Shown here in pieces: positions 23,005 to 34,878 of a stretch of DNA of 64,000 bases. Source of the stretch: Armillaria gallica (lineage: Eukaryota; Basidiomycota; Agaricomycetes; Agaricales; Physalacriaceae); the NCBI GenBank assembly GCA_037576215.1, contig JBANDB010000006.1, positions 1,984,001-2,048,000 of the forward strand, written 5' to 3'. The notes beneath the pieces are model-generated. The model saw nothing but the letters and a program-made list of their open reading frames with translations. It was not told the origin of the DNA and ran no database searches. Made by a program: the position numbers and the translations under genes. The stretch's first letter is position 1. The number at the start of each line of letters is the position of its first letter.

Positions 23005-25071
23005 CTATGTCTTGTCCTGCTTTCGCTTTTCCTTTTGTATGCCTTTCTTTTTTGCTTCCAGAGTGGACCGCTGCAACAAATAATTAGCGGTAGGCACTCG
23101 ACAGCGAGTATATTACATACCTCCAGGGCCTTCTTCTGTTGGCCATACTTCATCTTCTCGTAAAGCTTTTTCTGTCGGTTACTCATCATCATCTTGTTCA
23201 TGTCAGACTCATCGTCGGCCTCATTCGTCTTCTTCATCTTTTTCCGCGATTTCTGCACCTCCTTTTCGAACGCACTTGGATCTACACCCGCAACTTCTGC
23301 AGCTAATTCTGCAGCCCGCAAAGCAGACTCATCTCCAGCTGCTGCTGTTGCGACAGCTTCTAAGGCTCGTTTATCGGACTTTTCTTCTGGAGCTTCCTCG
23401 GCATCATCGACTTCAATGTTATCCTCGGATTCTGATTCGCTTTCTTCCTCGGCGACCTCCTGCGCTCCAATTCCAACTGTAGGATCATAGGCACCTTCAT
23501 ACTCTCCAAAGGGACTGAGATGCGGTGGGAGGGTTTTCCCCTGCGCGTACGGCTCCTCCAGTAGAATTTTTCCTGCGTTGATACAATCGACAACCCATTG
23601 AGGTTGTACGTACTTTCTCCGAAGCCGTCTTTGCCGTTCTTCGGATGTTTCATCTGTTCGTTCAACCACCGGCCTGTCGATGATGACGTGTGTGATGGAA
23701 TCATCGGAGAAAGTAAAAGGCGAGCCATCTCCAGAAGAGGACTCCCATCCAATTCGCCCGCCGAACGACCGTACAAGGAATTCAAATATAGGTCTCGAAG
23801 TCTCGCGAGATAGGAAAAATGTATACGGTGCGAAAAGAGAGGGTGCCGAAGACTGGGGAAGGGCCTCCAGCGATTTGAGAGTCGGTAGCGACGATGCAGG
23901 AAGGGTATCCGAAGCCGAAACATGAGGTACGAAGTCCTCATCGGTGTCTTGAGGCACCTCTTCGAGACTTGACATGATCACGTCAGCTCCCTCAACCCCA
24001 GAGCCATCTGTAGTCATGCTTTTGATGGTTTGTCGGACGTCCTTAGTCGAGATTTTGCGACCGTCAACGTCCACGACTTTGAGACTCGGCCGCGTTGGTT
24101 CACCTTTTTGAACTATTTCTTGGAGGCCAAAGGCTCCCACTCCGGCGCCTCCATCATATTTCTTCATGTCTAGTGGTGGAGGGTATACGAGTCCAGCGTC
24201 TGTATAAAGCTTGAAGAAGACAAATCCAAGAAGGGTCTGATAAAGCTCTAGGAATGTTAGCATAACTCGCACATCCACGTCGGTGGGAATCTGTAAAGAT
24301 AGTTGAACGAGAGCTTTTCAAGAAAAAGGAGATGAGCCGAACATTTTGGCTGAACTGATATGGAACCAACCAGGTCACAGTCTGATCCATGACTTCTACC
24401 TGGTAGTAGACGCCCTTTATTGAGAAAAAGGCTTTTCGTAGGGACCTGGAGCGCATAATGTAGAGCTGCCATTCAGCTGACAGACGAGAGCAGTTTTCTA
24501 TGAGAGACGGCGGTATGCGGAGATTGGAGGGTAGATTTGCAAACAGAGAAATCATGCACAGAGCATCGTCTATGTCCCTCAAAGCATCGATGAATGAAGG
24601 ATACCTGAACAAATATGACGCTGAAGCTCAATAATATTGCCTCGGGAACACGCACCTCTCCTTGATGATATGGTCTAGCCGATACACCGGTTTATGCTCT
24701 TCCAGACTTTTTGCGTCACTCCACTCCCCTCTACCAAGTGCACGAGACAGTTTTTTGGCAAAAGCCTTGTGCTCCCGCAATTTCTTCAGAACAGGTTCAT
24801 GCGCCAGGAAGCTATATCCTTCGCATAATAGAATGTAGTTGGAGCAGAGGAACCTTTGTTGGCGCGTTTTCTGCTGCGAGGTTCACGAGGAAATATTCCT
24901 TCAAGGGAAAACGTATTAAGACTAGTAAAAAGTGCAGAAGTCAAGCTTACCTTTTAGTATACATAGTCGTCGGAAATCAGCCAGCGAGCATTGAAGACGC
25001 TTGACCGCTGAAGAACGAGTTACATAGGCTTTTGCCGCGCCGGCCTTGCCTTTTTGCCTCAAACGACCCAT
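23005..25071 (-). CDS. NOP7: Pescadillo homologue NOP7 (60S ribosome assembly)
   Basis: Component of the PeBoW complex (Nop7-Erb1-Ytm1) needed for 27S pre-rRNA processing and 60S maturation in the nucleolus. Begins [40 protein letters not shown]. The pescadillo N-domain follows: [59 protein letters not shown] and [25 protein letters not shown] domain runs from [20 protein letters not shown] to [20 protein letters not shown]. An acidic segment ([20 protein letters not shown]) and a basic coiled C-terminus ([20 protein letters not shown] ... [15 protein letters not shown], stop 23005) complete it. Architecture and length are normal and the frame is intact through six or more introns. Shares a 121-bp promoter gap with SmD2. 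Confidence 0.94.
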
Positions 25072-25192
25072 TTTTGTTGGAGATGAAGGTAATTGAGGAA
25101 AAAATGTGACTTCCCAAAATGGACGAACGGCGAACTTTTGTTTGCAAATAAACAACCAAGCTTCCTTCTCACCAACTCTGACCTCGAACACG
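25072..25192. promoter_or_regulatory. 121-bp bidirectional promoter gap, NOP7 / SmD2
   Basis: Two growth-linked genes diverge from this short gap. It holds an A/T-rich core around 25080-25160. Shared regulation is an inference. Confidence 0.45.
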
Positions 25193-25789
25193 ATGAGGTG
25201 AGTCAAATTTTTCCTCTTTGATTTGCATCTCATTTTTTCTTGCAGTCAATACGTTCATGTCCCAAAATCTGAATTAGACGAAGTCCAACTTCGTCAGCTC
25301 GAGGAACACGAAATATCGCAGGGCCCGCTGTCAGTTCTCAGCAAGCTGTCCGAAACCATGCGCAGGTCCTCATATCTCTACGGAATGACAAAAAACTTCT
25401 CGCCCGAGTAAAGGCATTTGACCGGCACAGCAACATGGTGCGTCTTCACTTACCAATTTTCTTCGAAAGCGGCCTCAGTCACTTCCCTTCAGGTACTGGA
25501 AAATGTTAAAGAGGCACGTCGTGTTGTCGTTGTTAGCTGCCAACCATAGCCGACTGACTCTCCACAGATGTGGACGGAAATTCCGAAAGGGAAGAACAAA
25601 AAGCCTGTAAACAAAGATAGGTTTATTAGCAAGATGTTCTTGCGGTGAGTTCTGTCTTCTAATTCATAAAACTTGCGACGATTAATATCCATTACAGCGG
25701 TGATTCCGTTATTCTCAGTGGGTCTTTTTCCGTTTTTCTAACTAATACTGAACTGATATTTCTCCCTAGTTCTACGTAATCAAGCATAG
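25193..25789 (+). CDS. SMD2: Small nuclear ribonucleoprotein Sm D2
   Basis: Core Sm ring protein of spliceosomal snRNPs. The first exon is just ATG AG at 25193, spliced to [31 protein letters not shown], then [78 protein letters not shown] (stop 25787-25789). This is the complete Sm1-Sm2 fold. One C is missing at about 25339 (gttctcagcaag should be gttctccagcaag); as printed the frame stops early. The intron after VLENVKE has a GC donor (AAAGAG|GCACGT). Since SmD2 is essential and single-copy in fungi, the missing base is almost surely an assembly error. Confidence 0.93.
25514..25567 (+). other. GC-AG intron in SmD2
   Basis: The exon ends AAAGAG and the intron starts gcacgt, ending ctccacag before ATGTGGACG. 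Both flanks are fixed by the conserved sequence VKE|MWTEIP. A CTGAC branch-point-like motif lies at 25554-25558. Length 54 nt. Confidence 0.75.
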
Positions 25790-25890
25790 GCGATGGCGGT
25801 GGTGGTTATTTCGTACGGTGTGGATGTATTGTATGATATGTTTTCTCATCTGAATCTGTTAGTGCGACTTGGCATTCACCTTGACTGGTA

Positions 25891-28800
25891 TCAGTATCCT
25901 CTGTTCCTCAGATCTTCCCTCACCCTTTCTTCAATTTCTCTGATGGATTCGAAAATCGATCCCAGGGCAACCAACCCAAAGCTCTGAGCCCCAAATGATT
26001 TCTGCTCGGTCAGTGAAAGCTCCCAAGCTAACCATCCCCTTTGCAACGCCTCTTCAAGAGGTACATCTTCGTCTCCTCCCAACTCCTCTCGGACGCCGCG
26101 TACCAAAAGATCCGTCTGCTCGCGAAGTTTAGCTGTAAGGTCTTTTCTTTTGCGAGGTTGTGATGTCTTCTGCGTAATGGCGCCAATAACAACCTCTTCC
26201 TCCGACAGCATCCCACCACGATGCGAAAGAGTGTAGCTCGCGCAGATGCCTTGAAGTTCTGCTTGGTAACGACGAAAGATCCGGACAAGATACTCCAATT
26301 CTTCTTGAGATGCCCCCGTGGTTTCAATAAATTGTGCAACACGGTCTTCGATTTCTGCGAGGACTGGGTCATCATCAAAATCAAGGTTCGAGAGAGCGTC
26401 AGAAATTTGGTCCAAGTCTTGATGCTCTGTGTTTATATTTCGCACACCGCTTCCTCTTGTGCCGCGTTTGCGATTGGGCTTGACTTCAATGGCAGGAAGT
26501 TCTATTGCACGAAAGAGTTTGCCGATGGCTCGTGCGCTCTGATAGTAGTTACTGGAGGAAGACCCGACGGTCTCGGGCGCGTTCCAATCAGGTTTGGCGC
26601 GGAATTTTAGCTTCGGTATAGCATTAAGAGCGACGGGTTGACCTGATTTGGGATAGTCGACAGCATCACTGTGTAAAGCAGACAGCTTTATGCAATCTGG
26701 ATCAAAAACTTCTTGAGGGCTTTGGTCTGCGATTATAAGCCAGTTGATCGCAATGATACCGAGGACCTGGCAAACCCGTCAGATGTTGCTAGAAACTGGT
26801 ACTGGACGAAACTCACATCACTATTGATGTATTCCATCACAAATTCCGCAACGTCCGCCATTGTACTAGGACGATCGAGTAAACGTTTAGGTGCCGGGTC
26901 GTACTGCGCGGGATCGTGGGTTCTAGTGGGGCAGAACCTAGGCATAGAATTCAAAGGAATAAGATTGTATAAATCTCCGTCAAGGTCCCCTCCACCCAGC
27001 ATACTCGGAACAGGTCGTGGACCTATAAATGAATTGGTAAATACCTTAGATAGAGAAAAGCGGTACTTACCTGAGGTTGAGAAAACAACAGTGTTAGGAA
27101 GCGGCTCTGCAGCAAACGGCGAACCATCCGGGGTGCTCCGATGGCGTTAACAACTCTCACGTCCCCGGGATGGATGGTGGGAGAGCGGGAAATAAGTACA
27201 GGTCCTTCAAGATATATCCGTCTCGTCGAATCCTGTGGCTTGATGCACGCAAAGATCTCTCCCTCTTTCAAAGCGTGATGTACGTCCGCAACACCCACGA
27301 GTGTCCAGGCACCAGGTATGGGAATGCGAGCATGATTTCTAAGAAGACGAAGGACATCATACGTGGCCACTGTCATCATCTTCTGATAGAATTCACTGTT
27401 GAACATGTTGTCGACACCGAGTCTGTGAAGACCGAGGAGCACCGAAGTGATTCGGTATGAGGTGCCAAGACCAAAGCTTTCCAGCATACGTGCGGCTTTT
27501 CCAATGTTTCCCTAGCTTCGTGGACCTCCTGAACAGCTTTGTCCTGATACTCTTTGAAAACTTCGTAAGGAACGCCAAGACCCTCCAAAAGCATGATCAA
27601 GGGCCTATTTAAATAGTATAGACCAGGTTTGTCGAAGGCCCTCGCGATTTCGACGTTCCTAGACTCGGTCCCTTCAAATTTTATCATCGAGGGGCGCAAA
27701 CAAACTGTTTTCCCTTGGAGTTTGTAGTCGACAGAGAGCATTCCTTTCGAACCCATGAATCGTACTTGGAAGGCGCGCGGCTGTGCTCTGTTCTTCCGTC
27801 TTCGCTGCTTCAGCGATTTCAAATCTGACCAAATGTCGCGCGCCATCTCCAAGGAAAGCGTACCAACACCATCCGTGAAACAATATTTGTCGTTTTCAAT
27901 ATCAGAAATTCGGATGATTTCTTCGATCTCAGTTACCGTCGCATCGGTCGCAGTGAAGGCTTGCGATAATCTGGCCGCATACCGCGCTGGACAACGCATA
28001 AGCTCCCCATCAAACGTTCCAAGACTTTTGATGATGGCAGCAGCGTCGACTGTAACATCTTTTTCTTTGAAAGGCTTGACGAACCTAGATAGGCCATGAG
28101 ATAGAGACAGTGTATGCATGATAGGACTCACCAGACAGAATGCTCTTTGAGAGCTGACTGGGAGTATGCAAGAAAAGTGAACCGCCGGTGTGCCATGTGC
28201 AGTCCATCTAGGAGAAAAGTGCCCACTCTGAGACGAATGAGAGCGGGCCCATCCACTTCTCTGTCAAATCTATACTGAAGCCGATCTTCTTCGGCAAAAC
28301 TGACCCGCAGAAAGATTCGTGGTTAGCTGAGCTATAGGTGCGAATAACACGATTCGAGCGTTCTGGATAAGGTCCATCTAAGATCATTCTAGTTGGAGTG
28401 ATGAGGATATGGAGGGATTCAAACAGACTTCCGTCGGTAGGCTTCAAAGAAGGAGCTTTGGCCTGCGCCTTATAATCCTGCTCCGCAAGTAAGAAGCACT
28501 GGCGAACCACGTCCTCTGTCTCGGCGGGCGTCTCGTCATATAACAATGCCTCAGCACGGGGGCGGAAATAACGAAGAAACGAGGCAGTGTAATCCTTCCC
28601 TTCCACCAGAAATATTCGCTGTATGTCAGGCATCAAACCGAGCATCTCCTTGACATCTAGCAACAAATTTCGGACAAGAGCTTCGATTTGGAAAGCGATG
28701 CTCCAGTGGAAGTATCTCTGCCATTGAACAAGATTGTCCAGCAAGTGGGAAGAAAATAGTCCTCGCCTGTCAGCAGGATATTCCTTGTTACTGATGTTGT

Positions 28801-29604
28801 GAAATTGAGCCGTGTGGCTCAGATCCTGGAACTTTTGGAGTTCATCAACGTCATCACAAAGAAGACGAAGGGAATGGGAAGTGAAAGGAGCAACGTGTGA
28901 TGATCGTCGATGGGAAGTGCGTGTAGGCGCCGCCGGGGTTTGTGCTCCTCCTCGAACGATGGCGGTACCACAAAGTAGAAGAAGATTACGTTGAAAGTCA
29001 GGTACTGATGTACGGAGACCTCTGCAATGTTCGATAATCGCGTCACGATCGCTAGAGGCGGAGAAGTGTCTGCGATCCTGATTCGGATCTCCCGGCGTTC
29101 GTTGTCGAATGAAAGTGCACAGCACGAGGTAGAAAAAGTTTTCTCCCACTCTATGGAAAAGATGTAGTCGCGACAATCCCATCCGAACTGAATGGTCCTG
29201 ATGAGAACAGATTCTCTTTGGAGTTTACTTGTACGCCAATTCTGCTCTTCTACGGCCCTGGGGTCGAGATACGGTGTCCGTGTGATGTTGTCCACGATCT
29301 CTGATCGTGGACCTCGTCTGCTGACGCAGAACTTGACTTGTCGAGATCCCACAGAAAACTTCTTGGGTCCCCGCTCCCCATATTCACGAAGGAACTCGTC
29401 ACCGACACTGGTTGTCGGAAGAGTTAACGATCCTGAACCACCATGTTTCTTTGTCCCCCTCTTGTCCTTGTGTAAACGAACGTGAAAGTTTAGCGGTGTT
29501 TCAGAGAACGTCGTGTAGTTTGGGCCGTGCAGGATCTCTGCGAGGCCGATGATGATATCGTTTGTTGTCGACGAGAAATTGATGTTTCGCATGATGAACT
29601 CCAT
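25891..29604 (-). CDS. RNA-dependent RNA polymerase (RNAi pathway, QDE-1/Rdp1 family)
   Basis: Cellular RdRP that makes double-stranded RNA for small-RNA silencing. Starts MEFIMRNINFSSTTNDIIIG; the N-terminal third includes FHVRLHKDKRG, VKFCVSRRGPRSEIVDNITR and a linker. The catalytic half shows RRGLFSSHLLDNLVQWQR, FQIEALVRNLLLDVKEML, LHILITPTRMILDGPYPERS, NRVIRTYS, SDIENDKYCFTDGVGTLSLE, QVRFMGSKGMLSVDYKLQGK and, decisively, GGGDLDGDLYNLI near 26970-27000, the DxDGD metal-binding active site. The C-terminus is acidic and helical (ELEYLVRIFRRYQAEL). Exons are joined by short introns. Around 28890-28905 the frame appears to slip by one base between RRRLHALPID and SHVAPFTSHSLRLLC. Convergent with SmD2 (101 bp). 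Family placement is firm; which silencing process it serves (quelling, meiotic silencing, defence) is not visible. Confidence 0.92.
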
Positions 29605-29880
29605 AGTGGAGGATAGTGTGAAGACACTGACCGCCGCGATAGATGCTGTTGATGAGGCTGTTCACGGCTTATATATGATAGCTTCTACTCCAAAGATAAC
29701 TTGAACAGCTGATTAAAAGGAAGAGCTTATAGAGCGGTTAGGACCAGACCTCGACTCCTAATCTGATCCCTTGATCACTTCCACGTGTTGAGACTGCACT
29801 AAGACTGCACGGGCCATGCTGGATGTTCAACCAGCACTGGGCGGCGATGAAGACGACGAGCAGCCACAGGGAAACCCAAA
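29605..29880. promoter_or_regulatory. Upstream region of the RdRP gene
   Basis: About 276 bp between the RdRP start and the stop of the LYR gene, both on the minus strand, so it serves as the RdRP promoter and the LYR 3' end. No motif is claimed. Confidence 0.4.
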
Positions 29881-30218
29881 TCATCGAATGCTGGGGAGTA
29901 TTTGACTAATTTCTCGGCGGCCAAGCCTGAGCTGTTCTTCAATGGTGACCTGCGGGTTCGTGCGTCACCAAAATGGGGCTACAAATATTGTTCCAGGGAG
30001 TACTTACAACATCCGTAAGATGTCGATTCCGTTCGAATTCGCTTCTTATCCAAGTTATTGTTTCTCGTCGGGTGGCAGGGTCTGCTATGGCTGAGACAAG
30101 TCGGTCAAATATCAGGGAATTGAGAAAACAAAGGACCTTTGGAGGAGCGTAGAGCACGTCTGTACAATGCCAGGACTTTTTGTCGCAGAAGAAAATGTTT
30201 TAGAGTAGGCTGGTGCAT
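29881..30218 (-). CDS. LYR-motif protein (LYRM2-like), small mitochondrial factor
   Basis: A short three-exon gene. The ATG at 30218 gives MHQPTLKHFLLRQKVLALYR with RALRSSK; LALYRRAL contains the LYR tripeptide that binds the mitochondrial acyl carrier protein / iron-sulphur machinery. A 44-nt intron leads to AIADPATRRETITWIRSEFE and RNRHLTDV, and a second to VTIEEQLRLGRREISQILPS ending IR at 29881. This follows the LYRM2 pattern (R..T...W.R.EF.RN.....D...I...L..G...L), about 83 residues, all helix. Human LYRM2 assists complex I assembly; the role here is inferred from the family. It diverges from the next gene across 132 bp. Confidence 0.85.
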
Positions 30219-30350
30219 GGAACAATAAAATGTGGTGAGCGTGAACGTGATCGTTTGAAGGCCCGCGGTGCGCTTTGACCACTTTGACTGTCTCTGCTTT
30301 GGGCCGCCCACCAGCTGGTACCGACAGCATCGTTTCCCTTCCTTTTCGTC

Positions 30351-33300
30351 ATGACTTCACCCACCACTGATGTCTCTCTCACTGACACAGAAATCCCAAC
30401 AACCTTGGACACGACACCTGCCGACGCCCTTGCTGTTTCTCTCGAAGGCGCAAAACTTCAAGACGAAGACAAGTCAACAGAACAAGATGACACCCTCACT
30501 CTTCAACCTTCCCAGCGTCCATTGAGAATCTATACTAGAGCTCGGATACTGGCTTTGTCTAAATCACCGCTGGTTGCGCCTCCAACGGACATGCCTGAAC
30601 TGAAGGATTGGTTTGGGTGTGTTTTGCCGTTTTTATGTTCGTCTTTTCTTGACATTCTTGCAGAGCTGAAAATGAACAGAACCTGAACAAGAAAGATCAT
30701 GACTCGACTCCTCCTAATAGTGCTCGGGAGCGACGGTGAGCTACTGGAATAAACTCGTCATTTCCTGTTTTTGAGTTGACTATTCATAGATTCCGACGAG
30801 ACGTCGACGATAACGGTAAATCTTTACAAGATTCTAGTGCTCCAGATACTCACGCCAGTACAGATGCGTCGTCGCGGCCTTCTTTTCGATCTACTCTCTC
30901 ACAGCCTTCACAAATGGGAAACTTCAAACACCAATCTTTGCGCGACAGAGATGGCGATAAAGACAGGGACCTCAGAGATAAGGAGGGACAGGAGAGACTA
31001 AGAAATGTAAAGCATTGCGTCTTTTATCCCTTTCTGCCTACTAAAACAAGTCGCAATTCAGCTTTCTGATAAATTCGACCGGGATCGTTTAGCGCTTCCT
31101 TTGTCCAATATAAGGGGCAAGGACAGGGAACCTGTGTCTCATCTAGGACCTGGATCGAGCCGAACATCTGGGCAACCTCAGCTTGCCGGTGTCGCTGCGC
31201 GACGGGGCGAAGGCAGGGAAAACGGCAAAAAGAAGGCAGGCGAAACTAACGAGGATTGGCGACGAGGTACGACTCTCGTTTCACTAATATGATCACGTTG
31301 GGCCTAAGACATCTTAAGGCGGTGAGCCTCGCCGGCTGGGAAGAGACGAACGTGAGTAACGTCTCGTTTGGACTTTGATTTTGTACTAATGAAGTAGTAG
31401 GCTCTGATACTCGAGGAGACCGTGATGAGCGGGAACGTCCTCGTTCGCGCGTTCGAGATTCCTCTAGGTCAAGAAGAGATCCTTCTGCGTCCAAGCGAGA
31501 CCGTGAGGATAGAGACCGTCGTGACCGAGACAGAGAAGAAAATCGCAGGGACGGCGATCGAGATGACTACCGTCGCGGAAGGGACCGTGACACGGATAGA
31601 GACAACGATGACCCCGACGCTGGCGAGATGACGGTAAGAGGGATGAGCGTATGGCAATGCGACGAGAGCGGGACAGGGAGCGCGAGCGTGATCGGCGTGA
31701 TAAGCCTGGTCATGATCAAGCATGGGACTCTTCGAATGACCGTCGTTGGGCGCCTGGAGACGATCGGTCGAAGAAAGCGACTGGTAGAGATAGGAAGAAT
31801 GGCGTCGAGGATGGCAAAGACGACCGACGTGGTGAGCGCGAGAGGGAGAAGGAACCTGCGTGGATGGATACGTATGTTCCTACTTCACCAAGCACGGGAA
31901 TTTTGGGTGGCAAAGGTGCCGATGGAGAACTGGACGGCATCCAAGCTTGGAAGAAGGTCATGAAGGAGAAGGAACAACGAGAGAACAAGGCTGATCAACC
32001 GTCGGAGGATGTTAAGGATGCCAGCGATCAGACTTCTCCGCCTGAAAAACAATTGGATGAGATTCAGATCTTCAAGATGCTGATGAAACGAGAGCAAGAG
32101 CAAAAGAAGTTGGACCAATCCAGTGACGTCTCTACCGAACTTCAAAGTCAAGACAAAGCAGCGGCAGGTAAGTCCCAGTTTCGTCTTCGACTATCACTAT
32201 CTTACGATCTCGAAAGAAGGTGCTAGCTCCGAATCTTCGACTGGTAAAACGACGGGTCGGGGTGCCGAAAACGCTCACGTTCCTCCTTCTATAAACACCG
32301 CTTCCACCATACAAGCAGTACCCAATGTGACCGCTGACCCTTCAGTCTCGCTGTTGTCGATGTTTGTCTCAGGGGAACAGTCCAAACAGCAAAGTGTGCA
32401 TCCCGATCGAGAGAGTTCCAAAACTCCAACTTCTTCCAGGCTTTTCCCCCGGCCTATCAACCAAGATGGGGCCCAAGCAGATCGTTCTTCCGTTGACCCT
32501 TTGCAACCTCAACCCACTACTGTTTTCAATCCTCCTCAGGGTTCTCGTCTTCTAGCCTTCGGCTCTCGAGCGCCTACAAAGCCACAAACATCTACATCTA
32601 TCACTCCAAACGGTGCCGGGACGCTACAATCTCAAACAAAACCTTCCTTGGCGCAACTTAATCTGCCTTCGAATGTTTTGCCGTCGGAAAGCTCGAAAGT
32701 AGAATCGCATCGTACACCAAATTCATTTTCACCATTTGAGGAACACGATCCAAGTCTATCATCGGGCGCAGCAGAATCTGCGCGTCGCGAGCGTCAGTCG
32801 ATATCGTCAGAATCCGGTCCTTGGGTTGATTCTGGTGCCGAAGGTTCTGCTCTAGGACAAGCACCTGGGAAGGGTAGCCGATTTGCGAAGTTCTTCGACG
32901 GTAAAACGCGAGATGGGTTGACGTACGGCCCTAAAACGCAGACTCCTGTGGGTTTCATGTCATCCTCACCAACGCCTGGTCAGCGACCCGAGGGCGGATA
33001 CAATGGGAATCCTGACCTCAGAAATATGGACGACATCTATGCTATGTTGAACAATTCTTCGCAGGTGCGTTCTGGATGGTGTATGTGCACCAATACTTAC
33101 GTATTAACAAGGCTCAGCGGTCTAATAACATGAATCCTCCAAACTCTGCCCCTACGATCGGCGGCATCCCTTTCGGACAGCACGCGCAAGCCCAATTACA
33201 CTTGCTTCAGCAGCAGCAGCAGTTGCAGTCTCAGTCGCATCATTTGCAGAATAACCGCCTCGAGCCGTTATATGAGAGCCGTCTCGATAACCGCAACTTC

Positions 33301-34062
33301 ATGCCAGATGGACTGGTACCTGGCTTACGGTCCGCCCCTCCCCCGCGGAATCGTGAAAACGGTGGGATGTTTTCAGATCCCCTGGACGAGGCTATCCATC
33401 TGAGTGCCCAACGCATTCCTCCTATGCCACAACGTGGGATTGATCATCTTTACTCTGGTCCAGTCCCTTATTCCCAGCAGGCTGGGCGACATGCAGCGGT
33501 ACCTCTGCAGCAGTACCGTGGTGGACCCTCACCCATTTCCAGCCAGAACCCGTTAGCGTCTCAACATCAGCGCATTCCCCCAGGATTAGCAAATCTTGGG
33601 GGACGTCCCCCCCATGAACCTAACCAGTTTGTTGGTATTCCAAGCGTCCATGGTGGACCCGTAAATGGCCCTCAACCTTTTACTACCTATGCTCCTGGTG
33701 GAAACCTGGGATATGTAGGGCCCCCTCGGGCTCCACCTCAACAACTCCAAAGTACCGTTTCGCAGCATCTACTGGGAGGTCTGGGGCATCCAAATGGACT
33801 AGATTTACGGAATACCAATCAATCCCAACTCTTGAACATGGGAGCACTTGGCGGTAGTGCCCGAGGCATGGGTGCCAACGTGTATCCTGGGCAGAACCAT
33901 AATGCACAAGCCTCGCTTCATGCTATGCGTCAGCCGCAGCAACAGCTTCCCCCCCACCTCGCCCCTCATATGCTGCCCCATCTTCAACAACAACAGGTAC
34001 CACCAAATGCTCAATCGGCTGATCTCATGGCACTTCTGTTGGGCGGTCAACGCAGAGAGTAG
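30351..34062 (+). CDS. Disordered protein with eIF4E-binding-like motif (4E-T-like)
   Basis: Multi-exon, low-complexity protein of roughly 1000 residues. Near residue 60 is RIYTRARILALSKSPLV then PPTDMPELKDWFG. YTRARIL resembles the YxxxxL-hydrophobic eIF4E-binding helix and the YTKEELL of animal 4E-T, which represses and stores mRNAs in P-bodies. A long RD/ER-rich stretch (DRDGDKDRDLRDKEGQE, later RRERDRERERDRRD) follows, then WMDTYVPTSPSTGILG, a helical segment (IQIFKMLMKREQEQKKL), SRFAKFFDGKTRDG, and a Gln/Pro/Gly-rich end (LLQQQQQLQSQSHHLQNNRL; QSADLMALLLGGQRRE, stop 34062). At about 31627 one G is missing (ggcgag|atgacgg) so that DAGE continues as DDGKRDERMAM. The 4E-T identity rests on one short motif plus overall composition. 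Confidence 0.5.
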
Positions 34063-34878
34063 AACAAGATCCAAACCTGATTTGATGAATCTTCAATTGC
34101 ATTGTCTTACAGTTCCACTTTGTCAATAGTTTATCACCTGCTACGACAGACTCTGCTATACCTTGACACGTCACATGTTACCACCGTCGCAGTGTTAGGT
34201 TCTAGATGATGGCGGTGAGTTCACCACACGACATTGTTCTGTTGACGAACGGCGTAGAAATGCATCAGATAACACATAACGACAACAATTGAATCATGGA
34301 GAGTAAAATTTCCTACGTCTCTCCCCTTTATATCGCTGTTATCATCAAGTCACACACTGACGATTACATCTTTGATTTCCGTGAACCATTGGTTCAATCT
34401 CGTTACTGACCCAAGTAGGCATGGTGACGAGCTCTGCCATCGGGTGTGTGGTCATAATATTTATATGAAACTGCGTTGGGGCTAACGGTATTTGTAGTGC
34501 TCACCTGCTCTGCGTCCTATCGGATCTTAGGTCATCGTCCACCAGGAGATGTTTGGGAATGAGATGAAAGAAATATGCCCTTTCTAATGGAAGTGCTGAC
34601 ATCTGTCCTAACTCAGTTCGACCCATACAACCACTGAGAGGAGTTATCATGTCTCCGATAAGTACTCTTCATGGTAATCCTTTCTGCAATGTTCGGGACC
34701 GACGAAGTCTATGTGACGATCATCACAGGCGCAGAATTAAAGGCTAGATGACATTGAAAGTGATATTCAACGCTCTTGACTTTTCAGACAACAGAGTTGT
34801 GAAACTGGCCGCTGAAACGACAGTAGTACAAAACTGTCAGCAGTAGTCTCGGGGACGTTTGGATGGCTCCATCAGTGA

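Noticed and set aside
25300..25411. Early stop in SmD2 as a truncated protein or programmed frameshift
   Set aside because: The +1 frame continues perfectly as SmD2 to a normal stop, the slip site is an ordinary short C context with no stimulatory structure seen, and many other genes in the window show the same kind of one-base break.
31422..31960. Repetitive RD/ER codons as a tandem repeat or SR-type gene of its own
   Set aside because: It is a low-complexity segment within the 4E-T-like gene, restored by one base at about 31627.
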